Assembly (NCBI RefSeq): GCF_000204195.1
Contig: NZ_AFBG01000020.1
Coordinates: forward strand, 62,001-126,000
Source: Acidovorax radicis N35
GTDB taxonomy: Bacteria; Pseudomonadota; Gammaproteobacteria; Burkholderiales; Burkholderiaceae_C
Reading direction: 5' to 3'
Length of the DNA stretch: 64,000 bases
Shown here: positions 1 to 8,611 of the stretch, in pieces
How the letters are laid out: each line of letters opens with the position of its first letter
Numbering within the stretch: position 1 is the stretch's first letter
Position numbers and translations under genes: made by a program
The notes under the pieces: generated by a model
What the model was told of the DNA's origin: nothing
What the model saw: the letters and a program-made list of their open reading frames with translations, nothing else
The model's database searches: none

Positions 1-35
1 AGAGGTGCATGGGAAAACAGGGCAGGGCACGCCCG

Positions 36-1175
36 TCAGGCGGGCCAGGTGGATGGGAAGTAGTCGAGCGCCGAGCCGCGCAGGCCCTGCATGTAGCCCA
101 CGTTCCAGTCGAAGATCTCCTGGATGTGGGGCAGTGGCACGTCCAGCCGCCGTCCCATTTCCACCAGCACGGCCAGGCCGTAGGCGACATCCTCCTGGAA
201 CGCACGGCTGTCCTTGTCGATCACGTAGCCGGGCTGGCCGGCGGCCTGCACCATCGGGGCTTCGATGGCGTCGTAAGCCTGGTTGGAGCGCAGCACGGAC
301 AGCAGGGTGCGGGGGTCGCGTATCTGGTCTCCGTAGGCTTCGACGATCTCCTGGTGCAGGGGTTTGACCGACGACAGGTTGATGCCCAGGCGTTGCTCGG
401 CGGCCTTGCACAGCCGCTGGTTTTCTTCGTCGCTGCGCGCGAGGAAATACGCGCCCAGCTCGGTGCAGTCCGTCCACCAGCAGACGGGCGCAGGAAAGGT
501 GCGTCCGTGCCACTGGCTATAGGGGCCTGCCAATCCATAGACCACCGAGCTGTGCATGATGGGGTTGCCCGGCGTCAGCGTGATTTCGAGGTAGTGGTCG
601 AGCAAATCCACCGGCGCTGCGTACAGGCGCTGCAGCATCCGTTGCAGGGCAGTGCGTGCGCTGGCGCTTTCCCGGGCGTGGGTGCCCACGTGGAGCACCT
701 GCTTGGCGCCCCCCATGCGCACCGAAAAACCGGGGTGCAGGTCGTACGCGGTGTGGGGCACGTCCTTCATGCCCCAGATCACGGCGTTGGGCCGTTCTGC
801 CAGGATGTTCTCGGCCAGCCAGTCAAAACCGCAAAAGCCCGGAATGGCCCCCACATACACGGGTTTGTCGCGCGGCAGCGCCTGCACCATGCCGCGCAGC
901 CAGGCGGCACGCACGTGGGCCGGCACGGTGAGGATCACCAGGTCTGCGTGGGCGACCAAGGTGGCATCGTGGCCCACTGCGTCCAGCCGCGCCCGCAGCG
1001 GGGGGGAGTCCGGCACCAAGGCGGTGAGGCCGCCGGGGCTTTCCTGGTGGTGTGCGATGACGTCCGCCCGCGTGGTGAGCAGGGACACGCGAACGCCGGG
1101 CACCTGCTTGAACAGCACCGCGTTCAGGTGCCCCGTCCGTCCGCCGCCGCAGACGACGACATTCAGGTCTTGCAT
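36..1175 (-). CDS. NAD(P)-dependent opine dehydrogenase, probable opine-metallophore synthase
   Basis: The 379-residue product has an N-terminal nucleotide-binding motif CGGGRTGH (residues 9-16) and a C-terminal octopine/nopaline dehydrogenase domain (about residues 190-350) with the conserved TPGNPIMH segment, putative catalytic His208. Family members reductively condense the amine of an amino acid with an alpha-keto acid; CntM/staphylopine dehydrogenase is the metallophore paradigm. It is the last gene visible in a minus-strand operon, 11 bases after the stop of the SbnA-like gene, and downstream of a TonB receptor. I chose the ATG at 1175 because the Rossmann strand follows within five residues; its ribosome site is weak. 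The substrate cannot be read from sequence. A catabolic opine dehydrogenase is possible but fits the context less well. Confidence 0.85.
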   Translation of the reverse strand: MQDLNVVVCGGGRTGHLNAVLFKQVPGVRVSLLTTRADVIAHHQESPGGLTALVPDSPPLRARLDAVGHDATLVAHADLVILTVPAHVRAAWLRGMVQALPRDKPVYVGAIPGFCGFDWLAENILAERPNAVIWGMKDVPHTAYDLHPGFSVRMGGAKQVLHVGTHARESASARTALQRMLQRLYAAPVDLLDHYLEITLTPGNPIMHSSVVYGLAGPYSQWHGRTFPAPVCWWTDCTELGAYFLARSDEENQRLCKAAEQRLGINLSSVKPLHQEIVEAYGDQIRDPRTLLSVLRSNQAYDAIEAPMVQAAGQPGYVIDKDSRAFQEDVAYGLAVLVEMGRRLDVPLPHIQEIFDWNVGYMQGLRGSALDYFPSTWPA

Positions 1176-1186
1176 GGCACCCACGT

Positions 1187-2230
1187 TCAGGCCACCTTCA
1201 GCAGGTCGTTGGCACGCGGCAGTTCTTCCACCACGTCCTTGGCCAGCCAGCCGTCGAGCTGTGCCCAGACCGTGGGGTCGATGATGTTGCGCTCCTTGAG
1301 CCAAGCCTCGTTGAACACGGTGTGCAGGTACTTCTCGCCCCCGTCCGCCACCACCGCCACCACGTTGCCCGCGATCATGCCGCTGTGGATGAACTCCAGG
1401 GCCTTGTAGAGCACGCCGCCGGTGGAGCCGCCCACCAGAAGGCCCGTGTGCTGCGCGAAGTAGCGGGCGGTTTCAAAGGCCTGTGCATCGGTCACCTGCA
1501 CGCCCAGGTCGATGCAGCTGTAGTCCAGCACCAGGCCCACGGTGTCTCCCTTGGGCGTGCCCGTGCCCGACTGGTAGTACGGCCGCCCTGGCTGCCCAAA
1601 GATGATGGAGCCCGCAGGCTCGACCGCGATGGTGCGGGTGCGGGGGTTGTGCAGCTTGAGCCCGCGTGCGATGCCCGTCATCGAGCCACCCGTGCCCACG
1701 CAGCCCACATACGCGTCCACCGGGCCTTGGACCTGGTCGATCACTTCGCGCACGAAGTCGAAGTAACCGCCCGCGTTGGCCACGTTGTCCGACTGGTTCA
1801 TGAACACCGCACCGGGGATCTTGGAGGCCACCTCGGCCGCCAGGCGCTGGCGCTCCACCACGGCCACCTCGTCCTCGCGGTAGTCGCCCTCCACGTAGCG
1901 GATCTCCGCACCCAGTGCGCGCATCACGGCGATCTTGTCGGGCGCGGCATGGTGGTCCACCACCGCGATAAAGCGCAGGCCGAACTCGATGGCGGCAATG
2001 GCCAGGCCAATGCCGGTGTTGCCTGACGAAGACTCCACCACCACGCCCCCGGGCTGCAGGCGGCCGGAGCGCATCGCCGCGACGATCATGTTGCGCGCCA
2101 TGCGGTCCTTGATGCTCCCGCCCGGGTTGTTCTTCTCGATCTTGAGCAGCAGCCGCGTTTTCTTCGAAGGGATCGGGATGCCCAGGATGGGCGTGTTTCC
2201 GATCAGGTCCGTCACTTTGCTGAGAATCAT
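1187..2230 (-). CDS. SbnA-like PLP synthase (cysteine synthase family)
   Basis: The 347-residue fold-II PLP enzyme has the Schiff-base lysine in NPGGSIKDR (Lys41), the SSSGNTG substrate loop and the GTGGSMTG phosphate-binding loop. Cysteine synthase and SbnA (O-phosphoserine plus glutamate beta-replacement on the way to 2,3-diaminopropionate) share this fold. I favour the SbnA-like role because it lies between a decarboxylase and an opine dehydrogenase behind a siderophore receptor, with no sulfur-assimilation gene nearby. The start at 2230 lies 4 bases after the stop of the decarboxylase gene, so translation is probably coupled. An ordinary O-acetylserine sulfhydrylase cannot be excluded from sequence alone. 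Confidence 0.8.
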   Translation of the reverse strand: MILSKVTDLIGNTPILGIPIPSKKTRLLLKIEKNNPGGSIKDRMARNMIVAAMRSGRLQPGGVVVESSSGNTGIGLAIAAIEFGLRFIAVVDHHAAPDKIAVMRALGAEIRYVEGDYREDEVAVVERQRLAAEVASKIPGAVFMNQSDNVANAGGYFDFVREVIDQVQGPVDAYVGCVGTGGSMTGIARGLKLHNPRTRTIAVEPAGSIIFGQPGRPYYQSGTGTPKGDTVGLVLDYSCIDLGVQVTDAQAFETARYFAQHTGLLVGGSTGGVLYKALEFIHSGMIAGNVVAVVADGGEKYLHTVFNEAWLKERNIIDPTVWAQLDGWLAKDVVEELPRANDLLKVA

Positions 2231-2234
2231 GTCT

Positions 2235-3740
2235 TTACTCCGTTCGGTCGTCGTCTGGCGAAAAGGCCATGCCACCGGCCGCAGTGCGGGTGACCGCAAT
2301 GCGGCGGGGCATGGGATGGCGGTGAAACTCGTTTTCCAGCAGGTCCATCTGGTAGCCCGCGGTGTTGGCATACACCAGCAGGTCCCCGGCCTGCGGCACA
2401 CGTGCAAAACTGATCCAGCGGTGGGTCAGAACATCGTCGTCCAGGCAGCTGTGCCCGGCGATGTAGGCATGGCAAGCCTGTGGCGGCGTGGAGGGCGATC
2501 CGCTGCTATCCCCTGGCACCAGCAGGGGGTCCACCAGGAACTCGGAGCCGAACCAGGTTTCGCACGCGCTGAAGCTGCTGCCTTCCACAAAAATCACATA
2601 CCGCCCGTCGCCCAGGGGTTTCACCCGCGTGGCGCGAAAGACCGAAATGGCGGCCTGGTCCACCAGGCTGCGCCCGGGTTCGATGGCCAGCGTCAGGCCT
2701 GCCGCGTGCAGGGCCTGCGCCACGGTCATGCCCTCCGTGCACGCCGAGCACAGCAGTTGCTCCATCCACATGCAGGCGTCCACGGGTCCGCCATAGGGGT
2801 AGAACGATGTGGGCACCTTGCCGCTGCGGTAGTGCGCGCCATCCTGCGCTGCGAGAAAAGCGCTGTAAGCGGCGGTGTCCACATAGCGAATGGGCAGGCC
2901 ACCGCCGATGTCCAGCATCCGGGCGTTCAGCCCCATCCGGCGGGCTTCGTGCACCCAGGGCAGCAGCTCGCGCACGGCTTGCACACGCGGCTCGACCGCA
3001 TAGCCCGACAGATGGAAGTGAAAGCCCTCCAGAACCAGGCGTGCCTCTGGGTTGGCCAATCGGGCAAGGCCCGCGCGCAGGTCGCCAGCGTCCATGCCAA
3101 AGCGGCTGGTGGCCAATGCCTGAGGTCGGTAGCGCAGCAGCACACGCGCCGGCTGGCCCGCGCCGGCAGACTGCAGGCAGTGATCCAGGTCCTGCAGCTC
3201 CTGCAGCGAGTCGATGGAAATGAGGGATGTGTTGTCCAGCAGCAGCTTGTGGAACGCCCGGGTCTTGGCCGGGCCGGTGGCGCACAGCCGCGTGGGGTCT
3301 GCGCCCGCACGCAGTGCGTCAGCCGCCTCGTAGAGGCTGGATACGTCCACGCCGATGCCGGCCTGCACGGCCGCGCGGACCAGGGCGGACGACTTGTTGA
3401 CCTTGGCCCCGTAAAAAATCTCAAAGGGCATGGGGTGGGACTGCAGCACGGCCACCAGCTTGCGCACGTTGTCCTGCAGCCGTTGCGGCCAGACGAGGTG
3501 CAGCGGCGAGCCGTACTGGGCAACCAGGCCCGGCAGCATCGCGGGTGATGCGTGCACCAGTGCTGCCACCGCTTCGTCCATCAGCGGCGGCAGGGCTGGG
3601 TACCCCTTGGCTGCAGTGGCCGCAGGCGGGGGCTGCGGCGTTGGCACCGCTGCGGGTACGGGGGGGGCATGCCGGTGCGCCGCCGTAACTTTGTTCATGC
3701 CCGCCAAGTCCGCCAACTCACCATGGTGCTGGGCTCGCAT
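2235..3740 (-). CDS. PLP fold-III amino acid decarboxylase, SbnH/LysA-like
   Basis: The 501-residue protein belongs to the ornithine/diaminopimelate decarboxylase family. The PLP lysine is in YGAKVNKS (Lys113), the glycine triad in DIGGGLP (279-281), EPGR at 354-357, and the catalytic Cys in SCLDDD (Cys432, Asp435). SbnH of the staphyloferrin B pathway is the closest functional parallel: it decarboxylates a diaminopropionate-containing intermediate. The first 45 residues are Pro/Ala-rich and look unstructured. The ATG at 3740 has GAGG seven bases upstream and lies 9 bases after the receptor stop. An alternative start is Met15. The substrate is unknown; lysine, ornithine or a pathway intermediate are all possible. 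Confidence 0.82.
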   Translation of the reverse strand: MRAQHHGELADLAGMNKVTAAHRHAPPVPAAVPTPQPPPAATAAKGYPALPPLMDEAVAALVHASPAMLPGLVAQYGSPLHLVWPQRLQDNVRKLVAVLQSHPMPFEIFYGAKVNKSSALVRAAVQAGIGVDVSSLYEAADALRAGADPTRLCATGPAKTRAFHKLLLDNTSLISIDSLQELQDLDHCLQSAGAGQPARVLLRYRPQALATSRFGMDAGDLRAGLARLANPEARLVLEGFHFHLSGYAVEPRVQAVRELLPWVHEARRMGLNARMLDIGGGLPIRYVDTAAYSAFLAAQDGAHYRSGKVPTSFYPYGGPVDACMWMEQLLCSACTEGMTVAQALHAAGLTLAIEPGRSLVDQAAISVFRATRVKPLGDGRYVIFVEGSSFSACETWFGSEFLVDPLLVPGDSSGSPSTPPQACHAYIAGHSCLDDDVLTHRWISFARVPQAGDLLVYANTAGYQMDLLENEFHRHPMPRRIAVTRTAAGGMAFSPDDDRTE

Positions 3741-3749
3741 GGCGGTGCC

Positions 3750-5975
3750 TCAGAAATCAACGGTGGCCGACACCACCAGGGAGCGTGGCGCACCCTGCAC
3801 CAGGCTGCCGTACTGCGACACGCTGGCCCAGTAGGCGCGGTCTGCCACGTTGCGCAGGTTGGCGCGGAACGTCGTGGGCTTGCCGCCGATCTGTGTGCGG
3901 TAGCGGGCGCCCAGGTCTGCGGTGGTCCACGATGGAATGCCCAGTGTGTTCGCGCGGTCCACATACTGCTTGCCGGTGTGGGTGATGCCCCCGCTCAGCG
4001 CCAGGCCGGGCACCCAGGGCAGATCCCATTCCAGTCCCAGGTTGGCCTGCACCGAGGGGACGCCGATGGCTTTCTTGCCCTGCGTGGCCGCGCTGTTGGT
4101 CTGGCTCAGCACACCTTGCAGCAGCGTCACGCCACCGGTGACGGAGACTCCAGGCACCACTCTGCCGGAGGCGTTCCACTCCACGCCGCGATTGCGCTGC
4201 TTGGCATCCACCGCAAACAGGCCGCTGGTCTGCTGGCCGCTGGGCTTGGTGATCTCGAACAGGCTCAGCGAGCTGATCATCCGGCCCCATTCGAACTTGG
4301 CGCCAATTTCCTTTTGTTTGGCCTTGTAGGGCGCAAACACCTCGCCCGCGTTGGAGGCCGTGGCCGGCGCGATGTCGCCCTTGCTCAGGCCTTCGATGTA
4401 GTTGGCGTAAAGCGCCACGTTCTGCCAGGGTTTGACCACCAGGCCCGCCAGCGGCGTCACTGCGCTTTGGTCGTACGACGAAGCGATGGCGCCCGTGGTG
4501 GTGTTGAAGTTGTCGGACGCCACACGCTGGCGGCGCACACCCAGCAGCACCTGCACCCGGTCGTCCAGCATCGACAGGGTGTCGGCCAGCGCGATGCTGG
4601 ACAGCTGGGTGTCGGCCACCCGCGCGACCTGGGCCGGGGCGGCCACGTTCTGCGCCGGACTGTTCACCGGTGCATAGATGTTGGACAACACGGTGGTGCC
4701 GTTGACGGACCCACGGCCCAGGCGGTCGTGGTAGGTGCTGGCCTGCAGCGTGACCGTGTGGCGGACGCTGCCGGTGGCGAACTTGGTGCGCAGCCCGGCG
4801 TCCGCCGTGCTCCGGTCCACCTCGAACTGAAAGCGCTGCGGCAACGTGCTGGTGTCGCCCTGCACATTGAGCAGGGTGGGGTTGCCAAAAAGCCGGTCTA
4901 CCCGTGTGCGCCCGCCGCCTGCGTTGGCGAACACGGTGGTCTGGTCGTTCAGGTCGTATTCCAGGCGCAGCAGCAGGGAGCGGTCGGTGGTTTCAAACCA
5001 TTCCCAGGGCTGGCTCACGTTGCGCCGGCCATCGGGTGCTGCGGGGACGGCCGTGGCCCCCGCGGCCAGAAACGGCCGGCGCTGTGGCGCATCGACACTT
5101 TCCTTTTGCGCGATGGCGTCCACGGTGGCGCGCAGCCGATCTCCCTGGTAGTCGAGCGCGATCGCCCCCACGTTCGCCTTGCGCGACTGGTTGTCCAGCA
5201 GCGTGTCGCCTTGGTGGTGGCTGCCGTTGATGCGCACGCCCCACTGGCGTTCGGGGCCAAACCGGCGGCTCAGGTCGATCTGGCCGCCACCCTGCGCGGA
5301 GGGGCCGACGTCGGCGGAGATCCGTGTCAGCGGGGCACTGGTGGCACGCTTGGGCACGATGTTGATGGTGCCGCCCACGCTGCTGGCCGGGGACATGCCA
5401 AACAGCAGCGCTGCGGGCCCTTTGACCAGCTCGATGCGCTCCGCGTAGTCGGCCAGCACGCGGTAGTTGGGGGCGATGCCATAGACGCCGTCAAAGGCGA
5501 TTTCGCCCGAGTTCTGGTCACCCACCGGGAAGCCGCGGATGAAGAACGAGTCCAGCTGGTCGCCGGAGTGGCCCGAGAGCCGGACCGACGAATCGTTCTT
5601 CACGATGTCGGCAATGGTGACGGCCTGTTGGTCCTGCACCATCTGCGAGGTGTAGCTGGTGGCGCTGAGCGGTGCGTTCAGGGTGTCGGTGTTGCCCAAC
5701 AGCCCCAGCCGGCCGCCGCGCGCCGTGTGTCCGTTGCCGATCGGGGCGGGCAGCCCTGCATCGCTGTCTGCCGTGACCTGGACCTCGGGCAGGGCACGGG
5801 GGCGGTCGGCGGCGTCCGGAGAGGCGGTCTGAGCGCCTGCCGGGGCCATGATGCCGGCCGTGACCAGACTGGCGAGCGCCAGGCGTGTGGCGGCTGCGAG
5901 GGGGTGAAGGGGGGCCGCGCGAGCGGCGTCCAACGAAGAAGAAGGCAGAGAGCCTGGCACGGTCGGTGGCAGCAC
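3750..5975 (-). CDS. TonB-dependent siderophore/metallophore receptor
   Basis: From the GTG at 5975 the product is 741 residues. It has a long N-terminal signal ending near APAGAQ, a TonB-box-like LPEVQVTA, a plug domain (FFIRGFPV, ELVKGPAALLFG, then the SVGGTINIVPK strand), and a 22-stranded-barrel C-terminus ending in Phe, as outer-membrane proteins do. No FecA-type signalling domain is present. The upstream in-frame TTG at 6038 lacks a ribosome site, whereas GTG 5975 follows AAGGAA by five bases, so I prefer the shorter form. It is the first gene of the metallophore operon, and the Fur-box-like site about 90 bases upstream suggests iron repression. It presumably imports the chelator made by the downstream enzymes. 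Confidence 0.92.
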   Translation of the reverse strand: MLPPTVPGSLPSSSLDAARAAPLHPLAAATRLALASLVTAGIMAPAGAQTASPDAADRPRALPEVQVTADSDAGLPAPIGNGHTARGGRLGLLGNTDTLNAPLSATSYTSQMVQDQQAVTIADIVKNDSSVRLSGHSGDQLDSFFIRGFPVGDQNSGEIAFDGVYGIAPNYRVLADYAERIELVKGPAALLFGMSPASSVGGTINIVPKRATSAPLTRISADVGPSAQGGGQIDLSRRFGPERQWGVRINGSHHQGDTLLDNQSRKANVGAIALDYQGDRLRATVDAIAQKESVDAPQRRPFLAAGATAVPAAPDGRRNVSQPWEWFETTDRSLLLRLEYDLNDQTTVFANAGGGRTRVDRLFGNPTLLNVQGDTSTLPQRFQFEVDRSTADAGLRTKFATGSVRHTVTLQASTYHDRLGRGSVNGTTVLSNIYAPVNSPAQNVAAPAQVARVADTQLSSIALADTLSMLDDRVQVLLGVRRQRVASDNFNTTTGAIASSYDQSAVTPLAGLVVKPWQNVALYANYIEGLSKGDIAPATASNAGEVFAPYKAKQKEIGAKFEWGRMISSLSLFEITKPSGQQTSGLFAVDAKQRNRGVEWNASGRVVPGVSVTGGVTLLQGVLSQTNSAATQGKKAIGVPSVQANLGLEWDLPWVPGLALSGGITHTGKQYVDRANTLGIPSWTTADLGARYRTQIGGKPTTFRANLRNVADRAYWASVSQYGSLVQGAPRSLVVSATVDF

Positions 5976-6061
5976 AGTGGTTCCTTGAGGGGGCAGGAGG
6001 CTGGCTGGCGACGGCTGGCTGCTTGGGGCGCATGGCAATGCGCCGTTGGGTAAAAATTATA

Positions 6062-6080
6062 AACAAGAATTATTCGCATT
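6062..6080 (-). promoter_or_regulatory. Fur-box-like operator upstream of the metallophore operon
   Basis: Read on the minus strand this is AATGCGAATAATTCTTGTT. The central GAATAATTC is a perfect palindrome centred on 6071, and the flanks resemble the AATGAGAATAATTCTCATT type of Fur box. It lies about 90 bases before the likely receptor start, in the AT-rich part of the divergent gap with the pabB-pabC gene. Zur recognises a related but different AT-rich palindrome, so zinc control remains an alternative. Confidence 0.6.
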
Positions 6081-6230
6081 TGATGGCTTTTTTTGCTTGC
6101 ACTTGCAACAGGACCGCGCTGCCCACCCTCCGCTGAATCCGGGCCCTGCGGCGTTTACGATAGGCGGCTGCCCTTGTTTGCCGCAGGCGCCCGTTTCCTT
6201 CAAGGTGCTGCCGCTGCGCCTGCTATTTCC

Positions 6231-8042
6231 ATGAATTCCTGCATCGACTTCAGTGCCGCGCTGGTCCCGTCAGCGCCCCGCCTTCGCCATGCCTTCCGCG
6301 CGCCCCGCGCCGTGCTGTCGGCCCGTGACCTGGCCGAGGTGCGCCCCGTTCTGGATGCCGTGCAGGCTGCCGCGCAGACGGGCGCATGGTGCGTGGGCTA
6401 CGTGCGCTACGAGGCGGCTCCGGCCTTCGATGCAGCCTTGCAGGTGCATCCCGCCCAGGGGCCGCTGGCCTGGTTTGCCGTTTATGACGAAGCGCTGCCG
6501 TGGCCTGGGGACGCCGCGGCCGATGTCGCCCATGTGGCGTGGACCTCGGGCCCCTCGCGCCCTGAATTCGATGCAGCCCTGGACCGCATTCACCAGGCCA
6601 TCGGCGATGGCGAGCTGTACCAGGTCAACTACACCGCGCCGCTGTCGGGCCCGTTGCTGCAGGGCAGTGCACAGGCCTTGTTCCAGGCCTTGCAGCGCTC
6701 ACAGCCCGGCGGTTATGCCGCGTTCATCGACACCGGCAGCGAACAGGTGCTTTCGGTGTCGCCCGAGTTGTTCTTTGACTGGGAAAGCGGTGCACATGGT
6801 GACCCGGCGGGTGGAGCCATCCTGGCGCGCCCCATGAAAGGCACCGCGCCACGTGGCGCCACGCCTGCGCAGGATGTGGCCAACGCTGCGCACCTGCGCT
6901 CGTCGCCCAAGGAGCGGGCTGAGAACGTGATGATCGTGGACCTGCTGCGCAACGACATATCCCGCATCGCGCTGCCGCACAGCGTGCGTGTGCCCGCGCT
7001 GTTTGCCACCGAGGCCCTGCCCACCGTGTGGCAGATGACGTCGGATGTGGTGGCCCGCACGCGCCCGGAGACTACGCTCACCGAGGTGTTTGCCGCGCTG
7101 TTTCCCTGCGGCTCCATCACCGGTGCGCCCAAGGTGCGCGCGATGCAGATGATCCATGCGGTGGAGCCCGCGCCGCGCGGCGTGTACTGCGGCGCCGTGG
7201 GCGTGGTGCGGCCCCTGGGTGCCGCCGGGGCGGATGGCCAGCACCGCGTGGCCGCCACCTTCAACGTGCCCATCCGCACCGTGGTGCTGCGCACCGAAGG
7301 CGGCCACACCCAGGCCACCTGCGGCATTGGCAGTGGCATCACCTCGGGCGCACAAGCGGACGCTGAATGGAACGAGTGGCGCCACAAGCGCGCCTTCGTG
7401 GAGCGTGCGAGCCAGCCTTTTGACCTGCTGGAAACTTTGGCGCTGGTGGACGGCCAGTGGCGCCATCTGCCCGAACACCTGGCACGGCTGCAGGCAGCGG
7501 CGGTGCATTTTGGCTACCCCTTCGATGGCGAGAAGGTTGAGCAGTGCCTGAGGATGCTGGCCGCCGGGCACGGCACGGGCCCTTGGCGTGTGCGTTTGCT
7601 GCTCAATGCCACTGGCGAGCCCCGGGCCGAGGCCTTTGCACTGGCCCCCACGCCCGAGCCCGTGCGCCTGCAGCTGGCGCGCAGCCCGCTACTGGAGGCC
7701 CATGGCGAATTCGTGCGCCACAAGACCACGCGCCGCGCCCACTACGCGGCCTTTGCGCCCACGGCCCAGGGGGTGTTCGACACCGTGTTGTGGAACGAAG
7801 CGGGCGAGATCACCGAAAGTACCTTCGGCAGTATCTCCATGCTGCTCGATGGCCGCTGGGTCACACCGCCGCTGGCCTGTGGTCTGCTGCCCGGCGTGGG
7901 CCGCGCGGTGGCGCTGCGCGAGGGGCGTGTAGAGGAGGCCGTGGTGCGGCTGCAGGACCTGCCCCGCGTGCAGGGCTGGGCGTTCATCAACAGCCTGCGT
8001 GGCTGGCTGGCGGCAGAGCTGGTGGCCGCGGGCCAGGGCTGA
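6231..8042 (+). CDS. pabB: Bifunctional aminodeoxychorismate synthase component I / 4-amino-4-deoxychorismate lyase
   Basis: The 603-residue fusion has two halves. Residues 1 to about 370 are a chorismate-binding enzyme with the PabB-type RPMKGTAPRG motif, the NVMIVDLLRND helix and GSITGAPK, then the TCGIGSGI strand. Residues 385 to the end are a fold-IV PLP lyase (PabC) with a lysine in RHKTTRRAHY and the glutamate loop NEAGEITEST. Together they convert chorismate to p-aminobenzoate for folate, with a separate glutamine amidotransferase (PabA) elsewhere. The ATG at 6231 starts just before the conserved N-terminus, although the ribosome site is poor. It is transcribed divergently from the metallophore operon. 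Confidence 0.92.
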   Translation: MNSCIDFSAALVPSAPRLRHAFRAPRAVLSARDLAEVRPVLDAVQAAAQTGAWCVGYVRYEAAPAFDAALQVHPAQGPLAWFAVYDEALPWPGDAAADVAHVAWTSGPSRPEFDAALDRIHQAIGDGELYQVNYTAPLSGPLLQGSAQALFQALQRSQPGGYAAFIDTGSEQVLSVSPELFFDWESGAHGDPAGGAILARPMKGTAPRGATPAQDVANAAHLRSSPKERAENVMIVDLLRNDISRIALPHSVRVPALFATEALPTVWQMTSDVVARTRPETTLTEVFAALFPCGSITGAPKVRAMQMIHAVEPAPRGVYCGAVGVVRPLGAAGADGQHRVAATFNVPIRTVVLRTEGGHTQATCGIGSGITSGAQADAEWNEWRHKRAFVERASQPFDLLETLALVDGQWRHLPEHLARLQAAAVHFGYPFDGEKVEQCLRMLAAGHGTGPWRVRLLLNATGEPRAEAFALAPTPEPVRLQLARSPLLEAHGEFVRHKTTRRAHYAAFAPTAQGVFDTVLWNEAGEITESTFGSISMLLDGRWVTPPLACGLLPGVGRAVALREGRVEEAVVRLQDLPRVQGWAFINSLRGWLAAELVAAGQG

Positions 8043-8070
8043 GGCGCCTGGGATTGGGTGCGCAGAATCT

Positions 8071-8148
8071 GCTTGCTATTGAAAATATAGCTATTGATTG
8101 AGTTTGGATAAGCGCCAGGGCCGGATTTTTATCAAAATCCAGGCCCTT
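8071..8148. repeat. GCTAT/AAGCGC interspersed repeat, copy 1
   Basis: This AT-rich intergenic unit contains GCTATTGAAAATATAGCTAT, then GATAAGCGCCAGGGCC, then GGATTTTTATCAAAATCC, which is itself an inverted repeat. The same layout (GCTATTNNNNTATAGCT followed by an AAGCGC block and GGCC) recurs at seven other places in the window. It lies just after the pabB-pabC stop and before the convergent CHMI-type gene, so it could act as a bidirectional hairpin terminator. Confidence 0.7.
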
Positions 8149-8189
8149 CGTACCGGCCCAGGTTTCTGAAAACCTGTTCCAGCTTTTGC

Positions 8190-8549
8190 TCAGAGCCGTT
8201 CTTTGGCGTACGAGCCCCGGTCCATGTCCACCACTTCCACGCTCAGCTGCACCATCACGCCCTGGGGCTTGGGCGTGCGTTCGCGCAGCACGGCGGCGAT
8301 GCGTTCGGAGAGCTCCTTCTTGGCCTCGGGCGTGCGGCCCGCGAGCAGGCGCAGTTGCGCATGCACAAAAGCGCGGTTCGCCGGGGCGGTGCCGATCTCG
8401 AAGCTGTCGGCAACGATGAAGCGGGTCTTCAGGTCGGCTTCGTCCTGCACCTGGGGGTGGTCGCACAGTGTGGCGTTCAGGGCGGTGAGGGTTTCGGCCT
8501 CGGGGTAGTGGGGCAGGTTGGCGGAGTATTCGACGGTGAGGTGGGGCAT
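8190..8549 (-). CDS. 5-carboxymethyl-2-hydroxymuconate isomerase family protein
   Basis: The 119-residue protein starts MPHLTVEYSANL; the N-terminal Pro exposed after Met removal is the catalytic base of the tautomerase superfamily, and length and C-terminus (VEVVDMDRGSYAK) match the CHMI family. CHMI enzymes act in homoprotocatechuate degradation, but no other hpa gene lies nearby, so the true substrate here is uncertain. The start lies directly before the conserved Pro. The gene appears monocistronic, separated from the upstream hydrolase by 62 bases. Confidence 0.85.
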   Translation of the reverse strand: MPHLTVEYSANLPHYPEAETLTALNATLCDHPQVQDEADLKTRFIVADSFEIGTAPANRAFVHAQLRLLAGRTPEAKKELSERIAAVLRERTPKPQGVMVQLSVEVVDMDRGSYAKERL

Positions 8550-8611
8550 GGTGATTCCGGTCTTGGGCAGTGCACCAGTTTAAGGGCCCCGACCCCACCT
8601 CTTCTGGTGGG

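Noticed and set aside
6040..6080. ATG at 6033 and TTG at 6038 as receptor starts.
   Set aside because: The ATG is in another frame and the TTG lacks a ribosome site; GTG 5975 has AAGGAA at good spacing and leaves an adequate signal peptide.
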